From: an uncultured Treponema sp.
GTDB taxonomy: Bacteria; Spirochaetota; Spirochaetia; Treponematales; Treponemataceae
Assembly: GCA_947166355.1 (NCBI GenBank)
Contig: CAMVDX010000001.1
Location: 248,001 to 312,000, forward strand
DNA: 64,000 nucleotides
Reading direction: 5' to 3'
In this document: positions 50,401 to 59,493 of the stretch, in pieces
How positions within the stretch are numbered: position 1 is the first letter of the stretch
How the letters are laid out: each line of letters begins with the position of its first letter
Notes under the pieces: generated by a model
Seen by the model: the letters and a program-made list of their open reading frames with translations, nothing else
The model's database searches: none
Told to the model about the DNA's origin: nothing
Made by a program: the position numbers and the translations under genes

Positions 50401-53400
50401 ACTGCAAAAGATAAGTATGCGGCTCAGTATGAAGGTCATACAACATCAAAAGAAATAATTTATTCTATAGATAAAGAAAGACCTGTAATCAGTTCGGTAA
50501 AACTCTATGGAAACGCAATTACCGGCTGGATTAACCAGAACTCTGGTACCTTTACCGTAGAAACTGGAGACGGCCTCATTGGTTCAGGAGTAGTTTCGGT
50601 TGCCTATACGACAACAGATCCTGCAGCCTCAACAACTGACCCTGAAGCGCCTGCTCCGGTCTGGGTAAATTTGTCTGATATTGAAAATGGCTGGGAATCT
50701 TTTATTGCCTTTGAAGCTTCTTCCACAATAAAGCATTTGTGGTTCCAGGCAACAGATAGAGCCGGAAATAAATCTGAAATAGAGCATGTTCAGTTGCAGA
50801 TGGATGTAAATCCACCGACACTTACTGCTTCTGGAATAAGTGGAAATAAATATGTAAACAAACAGAGTCCTGTAGAATTTACAGTAAACTTCTATGACGG
50901 CAGCAATGAAAGTGGAATCCCGGCGCTGGATCAGAATCCTCTTAAAATCAAGATAGGTGATACAGAATTACCGCCTCAAGCCTTTATTGTTAGCCCTTCT
51001 GCGACAGAAAATAATTATAATGTCTCAATAGCAGGAGCCTCTCTGGCTTCTGGTGCACTTACAATAACAGGAACAGATGTCGCAACAAACAAAACAGAAC
51101 TTGTTTTGTGTACTTTGATTGTTGATGTTAAAGCACCGGATATAAACGGTCTTACTCTTACAATGGAGAATGAAACACCAGTTTATAAAAAGGCAGCCGA
51201 TGAAACAAATGCAACGGATACCTATTATATCAATCGCAGTTCGAACAAAAGATCAAAGCTTACAATAAGTGGAACTGCAACAGATGATTATCTGTTTGAA
51301 AAAATAGAACTTTTGATTGCGGGACAGGGGCTGACAACGCCAATCAGTTTGAATTCAACTTCTTCTACATGGCAATTTGCTGACTTGGATTTACGTACTG
51401 CACAGACATCTTCAAGTGTTACTCTTATAGTTTACGATAAAGCAGGTAATATTAAAGAGAAGTGTTTTGACATTAGATATGATGAAAGTGGACCATCGAA
51501 AAGAAGTATAAAATCTGGTACTGGCGGCTATAATGAAAAAAGATACGGAAAGCTTACTGCCATTGATTTTGCAACAACTTATAGAGATGCAGATAGTGGA
51601 CTTGCAAAGCTTGAATACAGACTTTATGATGCTGACAAAACGGAAGCTTATATTGAAGCAAATTTAGTTTCAAGTTATACAGAAGACCAGCTGACAGCTC
51701 AATTGACTGCGTTAAAAAACTTGCTTAAAGATAAAAATAATTTTGACACTTTACCAGATTCTCTTGGTTCCTGGTCTGCGAGTGGCAGCTTTGCTATTGA
51801 CGAAGTAAATACAGGAACTGATAGAAATGCAACGGCAAGCATTTCTGGCTTTAAGCAGACAAAGGGAAGTAAAACAAATTATCTTCTGTTAAGAGCAACT
51901 GATAACTGTGGCAATAAAGGAAGTGTAGAGATTTTTTCTATCAATGTTGATCAGACTGCACCAACTGTAGTTGCCAGCAGTACAGAAAAACTTACTAATG
52001 GTACAACACCAATCTATTTGAACGGTGCGGTTTATGATAATGACTCTGGCTTAAAAGCTTTGCGTGTTTATGTGAATGGCACTCTTGCAATTGATGGAAA
52101 ATATTCCAATAAAACTGCAAATGCTAATAAACCAAATTGGTTTACAGTTGTAAAAAAAGATAAAGACGGTAATACAACAACAAATGATGATAATGCTGTA
52201 GAAGTTTCCTTTTCAAATCAATATGGAACATTAACTTATATCGGTTATAAAGATGATACTAGAGCAGAAAAATGCTCATTTAAGAAAAATGCTCCTTATG
52301 CAACCTGGACTTTAACTCTTACTCCAAATTCCGGTACCTGGTTTACTAATCTTCCTGAGAATACCGAGCATCATGTTATTGCAATTGCAGCAGAAGACTG
52401 GGCAGATGAATGGAAAAATTATACAGGAGAAGGAAATATTCCATCAAATCCTGCAAGAATTGCTCTGCTCAAAAAAGATACAAGACCTCCTAGGGTAGAA
52501 AGTATAAGCCCTTCAAACGGAGCCAGAATTAACGGTGAAAATACAATAACCGGAACAACAAGCGACGAAGGCAGTGTTCCGGCAGAGGTCTCTTTGTATT
52601 ATGCGCCGGTAACATCTGAAACTGCTCCAGCAGAAATCAGCGGTTATACACGCCTTAGAACAAAAACTACAGAGGAAGAACCGTCTTCTCCTGATTCGCT
52701 TACAGATTATGAACGATTAATTTCAGAGCTTTATAATTACAGCTTTACACAAAATTTCTTTGACGAACGCTTTATTTCAGCTGATTCTGAAGAAACCAGC
52801 AAAGATGTCTGGATTCTTGTGCACGTAAAAGATGCGGCAGGAAATGAATCTGTATTGAATCCTGTAAAATATACAATCGACCGAAATCAGGACAGACCGA
52901 CAATTTCGTTTACAGATATAAGCCTGGCAGGAGTAACATCCGTAAACCCTCTAATAATCAAAAGCTCTTCAACTGATATTCATACAGTACCAGTTAGTAT
53001 AAGTATTTCTGATGATGACGGAGTTGTAACTTCGGCAAAATATAGAACGGTTACAGAAAGCGAAACCGGCGCCTGGACAGATATTTCTTTGACTGGTGGC
53101 AGCGGAAGCTTTAATTTGTCAACAGATGGCAGAAAGAACATTGAATTCAAGATTGTAGATAGAAAAGGTGCAGAGTTTACTTCAACCGGCGAAATTACTG
53201 GAGGAACCCGCGACTGGAAACGTATTTATATAAAAGATTCGGCTGCAACACCGAATACTTTTGAAGGGGTGCTTCCGGTAATTCTTGATACGTATGAACC
53301 AGTTGTTACTTTAACACATATTGGAACTACTCCTGCAGCTGATTTTTCTGCAAAGCTCGGTGGAAAAACAGAAAACATTCTGCTTACATTTACAGCTACA

Positions 53401-56400
53401 GATAATGGTTCTGGTATAAATGAAGCTGAAGTAAAGGCAATTGTCAAACTTGGTGAAAATACAATTCAAGGTTCTCCATTTCCTGCTACAAACATTGGAA
53501 CTGGAACTTATACTGTCACAATTCCTTGTAATGCGGGAAGCGGTTCGGTGACAGTTACACTTTTTGCAAAGGATAAGGCAGGCTTTGAAGGAACAACAGA
53601 AAGACAGTTTGAACAGGATAATACTCCGGCAGCAATTACAGTAAACACACCTCCATCAGATAAAGATCAGAGTGGTACTCCTGCGGCAACAGGTTCTATA
53701 ACAGAAGGAGTTAGGCTTTCTTATGCAGTTTCTCCAATTATAGCTTCTCCAAAAACTTATACAGCAGAAACTGCATTCTCATATTCAAAAAAGAACAGCG
53801 ACACTGGTGTTACAGAAACACAAGTTTTGTCTTCAGAAGGTCTTGCAGAAGTTTGTTCTTATACCGCTTATAATGAGCCAGATACAGAAGTTTCAACTTT
53901 TAATATTCCGTTGAATTTAAATGCCTGGCTTGTAGCAATGGGTATTACGACAAATGAAGCTCTGAATGCGGCTACAGATCCTTTTGATGATATTGTAAGG
54001 CTTTATCTGCATCTTAAGGCAGAAGATTCTGTTGGTAATGAAAGTGAAACTCAGCATGAAATCTGGGTAGATCCTCAGGGAGACAGACCTAAAGTTTATT
54101 TCAGCTATCCTGCCGGGGATAATCCGACACTCGGAGGAGCAATAAATATTATTGGCTCTGTAGAAGGAAAAACTACCAGCTATACAGTTACTATGCAGCT
54201 TCTGGATTCTGCTGATACAGAACTGGGGTCTTATACCATTCCTGTTGATGGAACTGTATGGCGACAAAAGATAAATGAATCAGGAGAATTAGATCCAACT
54301 GAAGCAGGACAAAAACGTGTAATAAAAATCCGTTTGACGGCGGTGGACTCAGAAGGCCGCACAAGTAGTGTAAAGACTAAAACAATAAATATTGATAATG
54401 ATATTCCTGTTGTCAATCAGAATATTCAGCTTGTTAAATGGAACGACGGCTATAATGCAGGTAACGGTCTGGCTCTTACGGCTTCTGGCTCTGCCCAGCT
54501 TGAAGCAGACGGTTCTGTTAAATTTGCCAGTGGTGCTGTAAAGGCTAGACGTGCTTATTCAGAAGGAATGAGTATTGCCGGTAAGTGGTATGTTGTCGGT
54601 TATGTAACAGACTACAGCGGTATCAGCGAAGTTAGAACCGGCGGAGCAAGTGGAACTCTGCTTTCGGGTTCTCTTAATTCAGATGAAGCAATTATTATTC
54701 CATATAAAGTAAACAATGGAGAAGAAGTTACAAATTATGTGTTCAGCTTCCCGGCAGGTTCTGCTGTGAATGATGCAGTAGGAGTTTCTGAAGTAACTGT
54801 TTTTGCAAAAGATAATGGTACCGGCGATAAGGCAAAATCTGTAACAAAGCTTTTCAGATTGAATTATGACAACAAAAAGCCTCTTGTAATCGATTTACAA
54901 AATGGTCTGAAGGTAATGAATGATAACGGTTACTATACCTTTGGTTCAGAAGCTTTTGAAGAAACTATTGGTGGTGCAAATCAGAGTGGTGTTGAACGTA
55001 TTGCATTCTATTTTACAAGAAATCTGAATGGTCAGAATGTTGCATTAAATACAATGATTCGTTCTGGTAGAACAGGAAATCAAATGCCGGTTTCTGATTT
55101 TACCAGGGCAGAAGGCTTGTTATGGCAGTCTGTTGCGGTAAGCAGTGTAAATGAATCTGTCATTACAGTTGGCTCTGTTCCTGTTTATGCTCACAAAGGC
55201 GGAATTGTAAAGGTTAATGAAACAATTTATAAGATTACGAATATTTCTGGAACACATGTTACTTTATCTGGTGCTCCTGGTAATGCGGGTGAAGCATTCT
55301 TTACTTTTGCCGGAGTTATAGACAGTGAAATCACAGAAGATATTCCAGCCGATGCTGTAAAAATTACCGACGACTACGGTTATGGCTTCCCGGTTTCCAG
55401 TCATGATCTTGACGGCGACCTTATTCCTGAAAGCTGCTTAAAATCCGGTACAAAGTGTACCTGGGAAGCAAGCGTAAATTCAAAGAATATGAGTGATGGT
55501 CCTGTGATTTTGAACTATGTTGTATTTGATAAAGCAGGAAACTATCATGAACATTCAGCAAATGGAATTGTTCAGAATAATTCTCCTCGTCTTGCAGGTG
55601 CATATATTGGAACAGATGAAAACGGAAACAACACTGTAGATGAAAACGAATTCGTTTCTTATCATCAGCTTTATGCAGGCGGTTATAACGGTGTAAGAAA
55701 GATTACTGAATTGACCTTACCGGTTGGAGCAACTGCGGCAGAACCTGCCAGTGCAATTAAGATTAAGCGCAAAACTGTTATCAAGCCGGAAATTGTTGGC
55801 GGTAACGGAAAGGTAGGTTATACCTATACAGTTTCAAGACGAAACTCAGCTGGAACTGCCTGGGAAGATAGTTACTATTATACCGGAAACATTCCTAAAG
55901 ACCTTGGTATGGGAACCGGTGACAGTGAAGATATTGTGGATTTGTACACAAATGAAAATGGAGTTGGAATTGTATTAACGGTTGACGACATTCTCAACAA
56001 TTCAATTAGAGATGAAAACTATCAGAAGTTTGCTTTTACAATCTGGGATTCTACACAGGGGCTTACTTATGGTCTGGACACTCAGAGTGCAGTTCTCAAT
56101 GTTATTATGGATGTAGCATTGAACGATGTAACACCTGCAACCAATAAGATAATTCCTTTCTATTGGAAAAGTTCAGATGAGAACTCTCTAAAAGATAACA
56201 GTAAGGAAAAAGGTCATATAGAACTCAGTAAAGATTTGCCTTCTGAGATAACTTCAAAAACTCCTAAGGCTTCTGGTGCATTTAAGCTCGAAGGAATTGC
56301 ACAGGATAATTCTCTGCTCAAGTCACTTTCTGTAAAAATTAAGGGAACAGAATATCCGCTTGCATCTTATGCAGATGGTGTATGGACAACAAATAATGGA

Positions 56401-58902
56401 ACCGGCTGGAGTGCAGAAATTAAACAGGCAACTTATGCAGAGCTTAGGGCAGCCGGTTATATTACCGAAAATCCAATTGGAAAACGAGATAAAGATAATG
56501 TACCTTATGCAAGTCAGGACTATGGTCATGTTGTTCACTGGGTTATGAACATAGATACAGAAGTTATGGGAATCACTCCGGAAGAAGGAATTGGAATTTC
56601 AGTTTCGGCTTTGGATAAGGGAACTCCTTATACTGCAGCAGGAGCCGTTAATAGAAATGCGGCTGGAGCTCTTGTATATACATTAAACAACTTTGATAAT
56701 AATGGGGATGGTGTTTTACCTGAGCTCTCTGGTGGAAATGATGGTGAGCAGCCTTATACCAGCAGCTACACAATTGATGTGGTTCCATATATCACAATAA
56801 TAAAGACAAAGCTTTCTGAAAAATCAAAGAAAACAGACTCAACTGAGTTTGACCGTACCGCACTTGGCCATTATCCGGTAGCAGTTGGTGAAACAATCAC
56901 AATGAGCGGCTTTAATCTTGCCGGCGGTACTGTAAAGTTTACTTCGGCAGACGGCAGCCCGGCAGAAGTTACCTATAATGCCAGCGGTTTTGCTATACCT
57001 GCAAATGCTAAGTCTGGTAAAGTAAGCATTGTTGTAGATGACGTTGAATCTTACAACAACAGAAATAACAATAACTCACAGGGAAGCTATGGTGCAGCAA
57101 TTCCAGCGGCGTCTGCTTATGGAGAAAAGAGAACTTATAATACCTTTATAAACTTCTATAACAGACGTCCTAATACTGCAAATAACTACACTCTTACAGA
57201 TGATGTAGAATTTGATGTATGGCAGATTAACAGCACTGCCGCAAAGCCTTTTGCAGCAGGAGTTATTAATGATCCGGTTATGAGGATTAATCCGACTAAC
57301 GGCATAATTGGTTTTGCGTACCAGAGTGGTGAAAGACGCTTTAGTATGGGGCATGGAAATACAAACTCTTACCAGGGTTATCTTGGTGATTATGATAATT
57401 TGAGTGCAACTGGCTTTGCCTATGATTCTGAGGGTAATTCTTATGGTGTTGCCCTTGGCGGTGATATAAACGGTTCAAACTCAGTAGCAAAGTTTGCCTT
57501 TATGAGCAGTCTGTGGGGTTCTAGCGGTATGGGTGATGATAGAAACAAATTAGGTGATAAACATCAACGCTTTGGGCAGATTGGCCAGATTGGAACCAAA
57601 GCAGACCGTACTAAGAATGGTGCACCTAATAATAATCAGACTGATTATGAAGGACAGTATATCGATAAATCTCGTGTATTGAGCCCAAGCATTGCGGTTA
57701 GTGGAAGTGGAACGAATGCTACTATCTACCTTGCTTATTATGATCACTTTAATCAGGAAATACGTTTCCGCTGGGCAACTAAGCCAAAAACTGGGGCTAG
57801 AGGTTTTGATGGTAAAACTCTAACGACAGCAGATACAAGTGAAACTCTTACAAATGATAACAAGGTTATAGGTAACTACATTGATGATAATTATGGCCAA
57901 AAAGAGCTTGGTAGCAATTCTAAACTTAAAGATGGTAATGGAAAATTCTGGTCTATAGATAAATACAATATTATTAATTTCCAGATAATTGCAGAAGAAA
58001 AATCTTATACCTATGCAGAGACTACAAATGGAAGCAGCAATAAAGATGATAACTATAAATCCGTAGGTGTAGAACAAACATCTCCAGCACTTGGAATTTC
58101 TGGACCTTATGTTGATATAGCTGTGCTTCCCGCAAACTCGGCTGGAAATAGTAACTCTTACGATGTTATTGTTATGGTTTGGTATGATTCAAAGAATAAT
58201 AAGCTGAAGTATACTTACAACACGGTAGATCTTGCAAGTATTCCTAGAAATTTATTTGAAGGCTCAGCTCATACTCAAGAACACTGGCATGCTGCAAAAA
58301 CTATTTTCTCACACGCAGGCTACTACTGTAATATAGAAGTTGACGGTACCGGTGGCATTCATATTGCGGCTTATGATAATGATGCTGGAGACATCTGTTA
58401 TGCACAGCTTTCAAGCTTTGATGCTGCTTATACGGAAAGTACTATGTCTTGTACGGTTGATTCAAACGGCATGGTTGGTTCTAACCTTACTCTGGATGTC
58501 GCATACGACAAGTCTGTAGCAGAGGGTGGAATTGCAATTCCTTATATCAGCTACTACGGAAGTATTGGACCAAAGCTTGCTTATCTTACAAGTGAAGGTG
58601 CCGCACAGACAAATATGGCTGCCGGTGCATTAAAAGATAAGTTTACAGGCTTCTGGGAAATTACAGAAATTCCTACAACAAGTAACGCTCCAAAAGACCG
58701 TGTAAATGTTGCACTCTGGAAGGATAGTAATGGTATAGTAAAAGCTTCAACTTCTACAAAAACAGCACTTGTGCCGGCCGGTACTAACACAACAGCTGCA
58801 AATGCCGTAACAATCGGTAACGGAACAATAAACCCTGTAATCGGTTATGAAATCCGCCCAACAAGTGCCGAAGGTTACATGGAAACTGCCCAGAAGAAGT
58901 AA
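47497..58902 (+). CDS. Giant Ig-like-domain lipoprotein 2 (3801 aa)
   Basis: Paralogue of the preceding gene along nearly its whole length. Lipoprotein signal with lipobox LTGSC (about C26), then SVGLGSAVDTDAPTI. Ig-like domains are again punctuated by IDNTAPVLLV, VDNKNPELPV, VDNGAPELTI, IDKERPVISS, VDQTAPTVVA, IDNDIPVVNQ and YDNKKPLVID. The conserved C-terminal module is easily aligned with the first protein: FDRTALGHYPVA, AIPANAKSGKVSIVVD, then ILTDDVELD in one and LTDDVEFDVW in the other, and propeller-like repeats with GGIHIAAYDNDAGDICYAQL. GGAGG stands 8 nt before the ATG, and only 11 nt separate it from the upstream stop, so both are on one transcript. Sequence drift between the copies argues for an old duplication. 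Confidence 0.86.
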   Translation: MMKKTFLKSLTVLSASFILLLTGSCSVGLGSAVDTDAPTIDISYPPKNAIIRESFIASGLCDDDIGLDYIEVTVTNTETRKVYGPYEATLSEDEDSWSIELNQRAEGEFDVYNAYMQWEYPDGYYIISAIAYDKSGRVSQETSLPVSIDNTAPVLLVSKPLAVGTENASTYGRNLNIIGDISEEHETTKLTLNYKEFNENANSFVDSEVRTLEISGFGTMSSDNPLTIAKFDESTAEAASSILTNNYRTIYGQAVDVRQSNQKNYYCGFLLEDNARVYRTSGDSGVEPGNQTTQYYILSDVYNEALFSDSTYSLNARNLMLLLNGQSSYSGEQISSIVNILKETGNSASSTELESDKSSKFSIDPKNNPLWSITNFNFHDGTFGEYDLGAAIPLVLKVGGDGIEIDKSSLAVELYHLGYDETPGEITADTPHLTLIRKGEYTEDLLRERVNQPDALLAFTSTDIGIKINHFYEFVVTGNDVSGNSIESENGLRFGFKRKSTYTDPRFIFTSDSESFEENAFYSGAQINNSGITIKGSIITGHEEVEIESPEKIRISGISITDTFDSSRVVLASDSDNSAEVKYRYEITNLIKTYDGDEANGKTYSFTARIYPKDNTSVLAPLTPSAYKYKVGFIAEDSLHAKNEVNEFEFKVDNKNPELPVSDIVITPVVNQNGTNYVNGIVIVSGSVSDTGSGFNNLKWKINDGAETTVSDAGSTWRFSVDTTQYPDNTSPSLTFIVTDNVGNRSTATYPININQATDNPVISFTNNIDAEGKDVIFTNNNKVLVGSVTDDDGLAAVVATLDGTAVDAGTVTAGSTSHGLKITLPETEGEYDISVTATDSPTRHLNSSTSPAAKNTVSNVRVKVDNGAPELTITSSNNSTAATYYQNAQTVTGTVKDGSGVVTITRVIKKIENGSETPVGEPAVITAGTGTADEIKAQIIAGTAAWTDNADSINQIVNQSGTYKIVYTAKDKYAAQYEGHTTSKEIIYSIDKERPVISSVKLYGNAITGWINQNSGTFTVETGDGLIGSGVVSVAYTTTDPAASTTDPEAPAPVWVNLSDIENGWESFIAFEASSTIKHLWFQATDRAGNKSEIEHVQLQMDVNPPTLTASGISGNKYVNKQSPVEFTVNFYDGSNESGIPALDQNPLKIKIGDTELPPQAFIVSPSATENNYNVSIAGASLASGALTITGTDVATNKTELVLCTLIVDVKAPDINGLTLTMENETPVYKKAADETNATDTYYINRSSNKRSKLTISGTATDDYLFEKIELLIAGQGLTTPISLNSTSSTWQFADLDLRTAQTSSSVTLIVYDKAGNIKEKCFDIRYDESGPSKRSIKSGTGGYNEKRYGKLTAIDFATTYRDADSGLAKLEYRLYDADKTEAYIEANLVSSYTEDQLTAQLTALKNLLKDKNNFDTLPDSLGSWSASGSFAIDEVNTGTDRNATASISGFKQTKGSKTNYLLLRATDNCGNKGSVEIFSINVDQTAPTVVASSTEKLTNGTTPIYLNGAVYDNDSGLKALRVYVNGTLAIDGKYSNKTANANKPNWFTVVKKDKDGNTTTNDDNAVEVSFSNQYGTLTYIGYKDDTRAEKCSFKKNAPYATWTLTLTPNSGTWFTNLPENTEHHVIAIAAEDWADEWKNYTGEGNIPSNPARIALLKKDTRPPRVESISPSNGARINGENTITGTTSDEGSVPAEVSLYYAPVTSETAPAEISGYTRLRTKTTEEEPSSPDSLTDYERLISELYNYSFTQNFFDERFISADSEETSKDVWILVHVKDAAGNESVLNPVKYTIDRNQDRPTISFTDISLAGVTSVNPLIIKSSSTDIHTVPVSISISDDDGVVTSAKYRTVTESETGAWTDISLTGGSGSFNLSTDGRKNIEFKIVDRKGAEFTSTGEITGGTRDWKRIYIKDSAATPNTFEGVLPVILDTYEPVVTLTHIGTTPAADFSAKLGGKTENILLTFTATDNGSGINEAEVKAIVKLGENTIQGSPFPATNIGTGTYTVTIPCNAGSGSVTVTLFAKDKAGFEGTTERQFEQDNTPAAITVNTPPSDKDQSGTPAATGSITEGVRLSYAVSPIIASPKTYTAETAFSYSKKNSDTGVTETQVLSSEGLAEVCSYTAYNEPDTEVSTFNIPLNLNAWLVAMGITTNEALNAATDPFDDIVRLYLHLKAEDSVGNESETQHEIWVDPQGDRPKVYFSYPAGDNPTLGGAINIIGSVEGKTTSYTVTMQLLDSADTELGSYTIPVDGTVWRQKINESGELDPTEAGQKRVIKIRLTAVDSEGRTSSVKTKTINIDNDIPVVNQNIQLVKWNDGYNAGNGLALTASGSAQLEADGSVKFASGAVKARRAYSEGMSIAGKWYVVGYVTDYSGISEVRTGGASGTLLSGSLNSDEAIIIPYKVNNGEEVTNYVFSFPAGSAVNDAVGVSEVTVFAKDNGTGDKAKSVTKLFRLNYDNKKPLVIDLQNGLKVMNDNGYYTFGSEAFEETIGGANQSGVERIAFYFTRNLNGQNVALNTMIRSGRTGNQMPVSDFTRAEGLLWQSVAVSSVNESVITVGSVPVYAHKGGIVKVNETIYKITNISGTHVTLSGAPGNAGEAFFTFAGVIDSEITEDIPADAVKITDDYGYGFPVSSHDLDGDLIPESCLKSGTKCTWEASVNSKNMSDGPVILNYVVFDKAGNYHEHSANGIVQNNSPRLAGAYIGTDENGNNTVDENEFVSYHQLYAGGYNGVRKITELTLPVGATAAEPASAIKIKRKTVIKPEIVGGNGKVGYTYTVSRRNSAGTAWEDSYYYTGNIPKDLGMGTGDSEDIVDLYTNENGVGIVLTVDDILNNSIRDENYQKFAFTIWDSTQGLTYGLDTQSAVLNVIMDVALNDVTPATNKIIPFYWKSSDENSLKDNSKEKGHIELSKDLPSEITSKTPKASGAFKLEGIAQDNSLLKSLSVKIKGTEYPLASYADGVWTTNNGTGWSAEIKQATYAELRAAGYITENPIGKRDKDNVPYASQDYGHVVHWVMNIDTEVMGITPEEGIGISVSALDKGTPYTAAGAVNRNAAGALVYTLNNFDNNGDGVLPELSGGNDGEQPYTSSYTIDVVPYITIIKTKLSEKSKKTDSTEFDRTALGHYPVAVGETITMSGFNLAGGTVKFTSADGSPAEVTYNASGFAIPANAKSGKVSIVVDDVESYNNRNNNNSQGSYGAAIPAASAYGEKRTYNTFINFYNRRPNTANNYTLTDDVEFDVWQINSTAAKPFAAGVINDPVMRINPTNGIIGFAYQSGERRFSMGHGNTNSYQGYLGDYDNLSATGFAYDSEGNSYGVALGGDINGSNSVAKFAFMSSLWGSSGMGDDRNKLGDKHQRFGQIGQIGTKADRTKNGAPNNNQTDYEGQYIDKSRVLSPSIAVSGSGTNATIYLAYYDHFNQEIRFRWATKPKTGARGFDGKTLTTADTSETLTNDNKVIGNYIDDNYGQKELGSNSKLKDGNGKFWSIDKYNIINFQIIAEEKSYTYAETTNGSSNKDDNYKSVGVEQTSPALGISGPYVDIAVLPANSAGNSNSYDVIVMVWYDSKNNKLKYTYNTVDLASIPRNLFEGSAHTQEHWHAAKTIFSHAGYYCNIEVDGTGGIHIAAYDNDAGDICYAQLSSFDAAYTESTMSCTVDSNGMVGSNLTLDVAYDKSVAEGGIAIPYISYYGSIGPKLAYLTSEGAAQTNMAAGALKDKFTGFWEITEIPTTSNAPKDRVNVALWKDSNGIVKASTSTKTALVPAGTNTTAANAVTIGNGTINPVIGYEIRPTSAEGYMETAQKK

Positions 58903-58987
58903 GCTTCCGCCGCCGTCATTGCAACAAAGTCCCGTCATGAGAGCTCCCGCAAATTGTCGCGTCACTTGTCAATGCGCCGAAGCCTCC

Positions 58988-59196
58988 GTCATTGCGAGCC
59001 GCAGGCGAAGCAATCCATTACTCATGAACCGCGTGGATTGCCGCGTCGCTTCGCTCCTCGCAATGACGAGTTTCCCGTAAATTGTCGTGTCACTTGTCAT
59101 TGCGCCGAAGCCTACGTCATTGCGAGCCGCAGGCGAAGCAATCCATTATTCACGAACCGCGTGGATTGCCGCGTCGCTATCGTTCCTCGCAATGAC
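58988..59196. repeat. Tandem CATTGCGAG palindromes between giant genes 2 and 3
   Basis: Two long copies, 58988-59067 and 59116-59196, both GTCATTGCGAGCCGCAGGCG through CTCGCAATGAC. Shorter related arms flank them (58914 onward and 59200-59290, with GCAAATTGCCGCCTACGGCA). No gene lies in 58903-59341; the repeats probably end the preceding operon. Confidence 0.85.
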
Positions 59197-59341
59197 GACT
59201 TCTCGCAAATTGCCACCTACGGCAATTTCGCAATGACGAACTCCCGCAAATTGCCGCCTACGGCAGGCCCGCAATGGCGACTTCGTACAAATTACCGCAG
59301 CGCTGCGTTTTTTTGTAAAAATAACAAAATTTTAAAAAGTC

Positions 59342-59370
59342 TTTACAAAACTGTAATTATTAAAGATAAT
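59342..59370 (+). promoter_or_regulatory. Promoter of giant lipoprotein gene 3
   Basis: -35 TTTACA (59342-59347), 17-bp spacer, -10 GATAAT (59365-59370), giving a leader of about 115 nt before the ATG at 59494. The leader is AT-rich and contains no gene. Confidence 0.5.
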
Positions 59371-59493
59371 AGTTAATTGCACCGATAATCATATTTGGAA
59401 AAAAGTCTTTATTAAAAATCCTTAAAAAAATATTTTTAAAAGTTCAATAATATTTTGTTATTTTTACTCATTTAGTTTTTGGAGAACTGCCTG

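Noticed and set aside
35657..58790. Many 60-160-codon minus-strand frames inside the giant genes
   Set aside because: Antisense shadows of two continuous frames with signal peptides and conserved domains.
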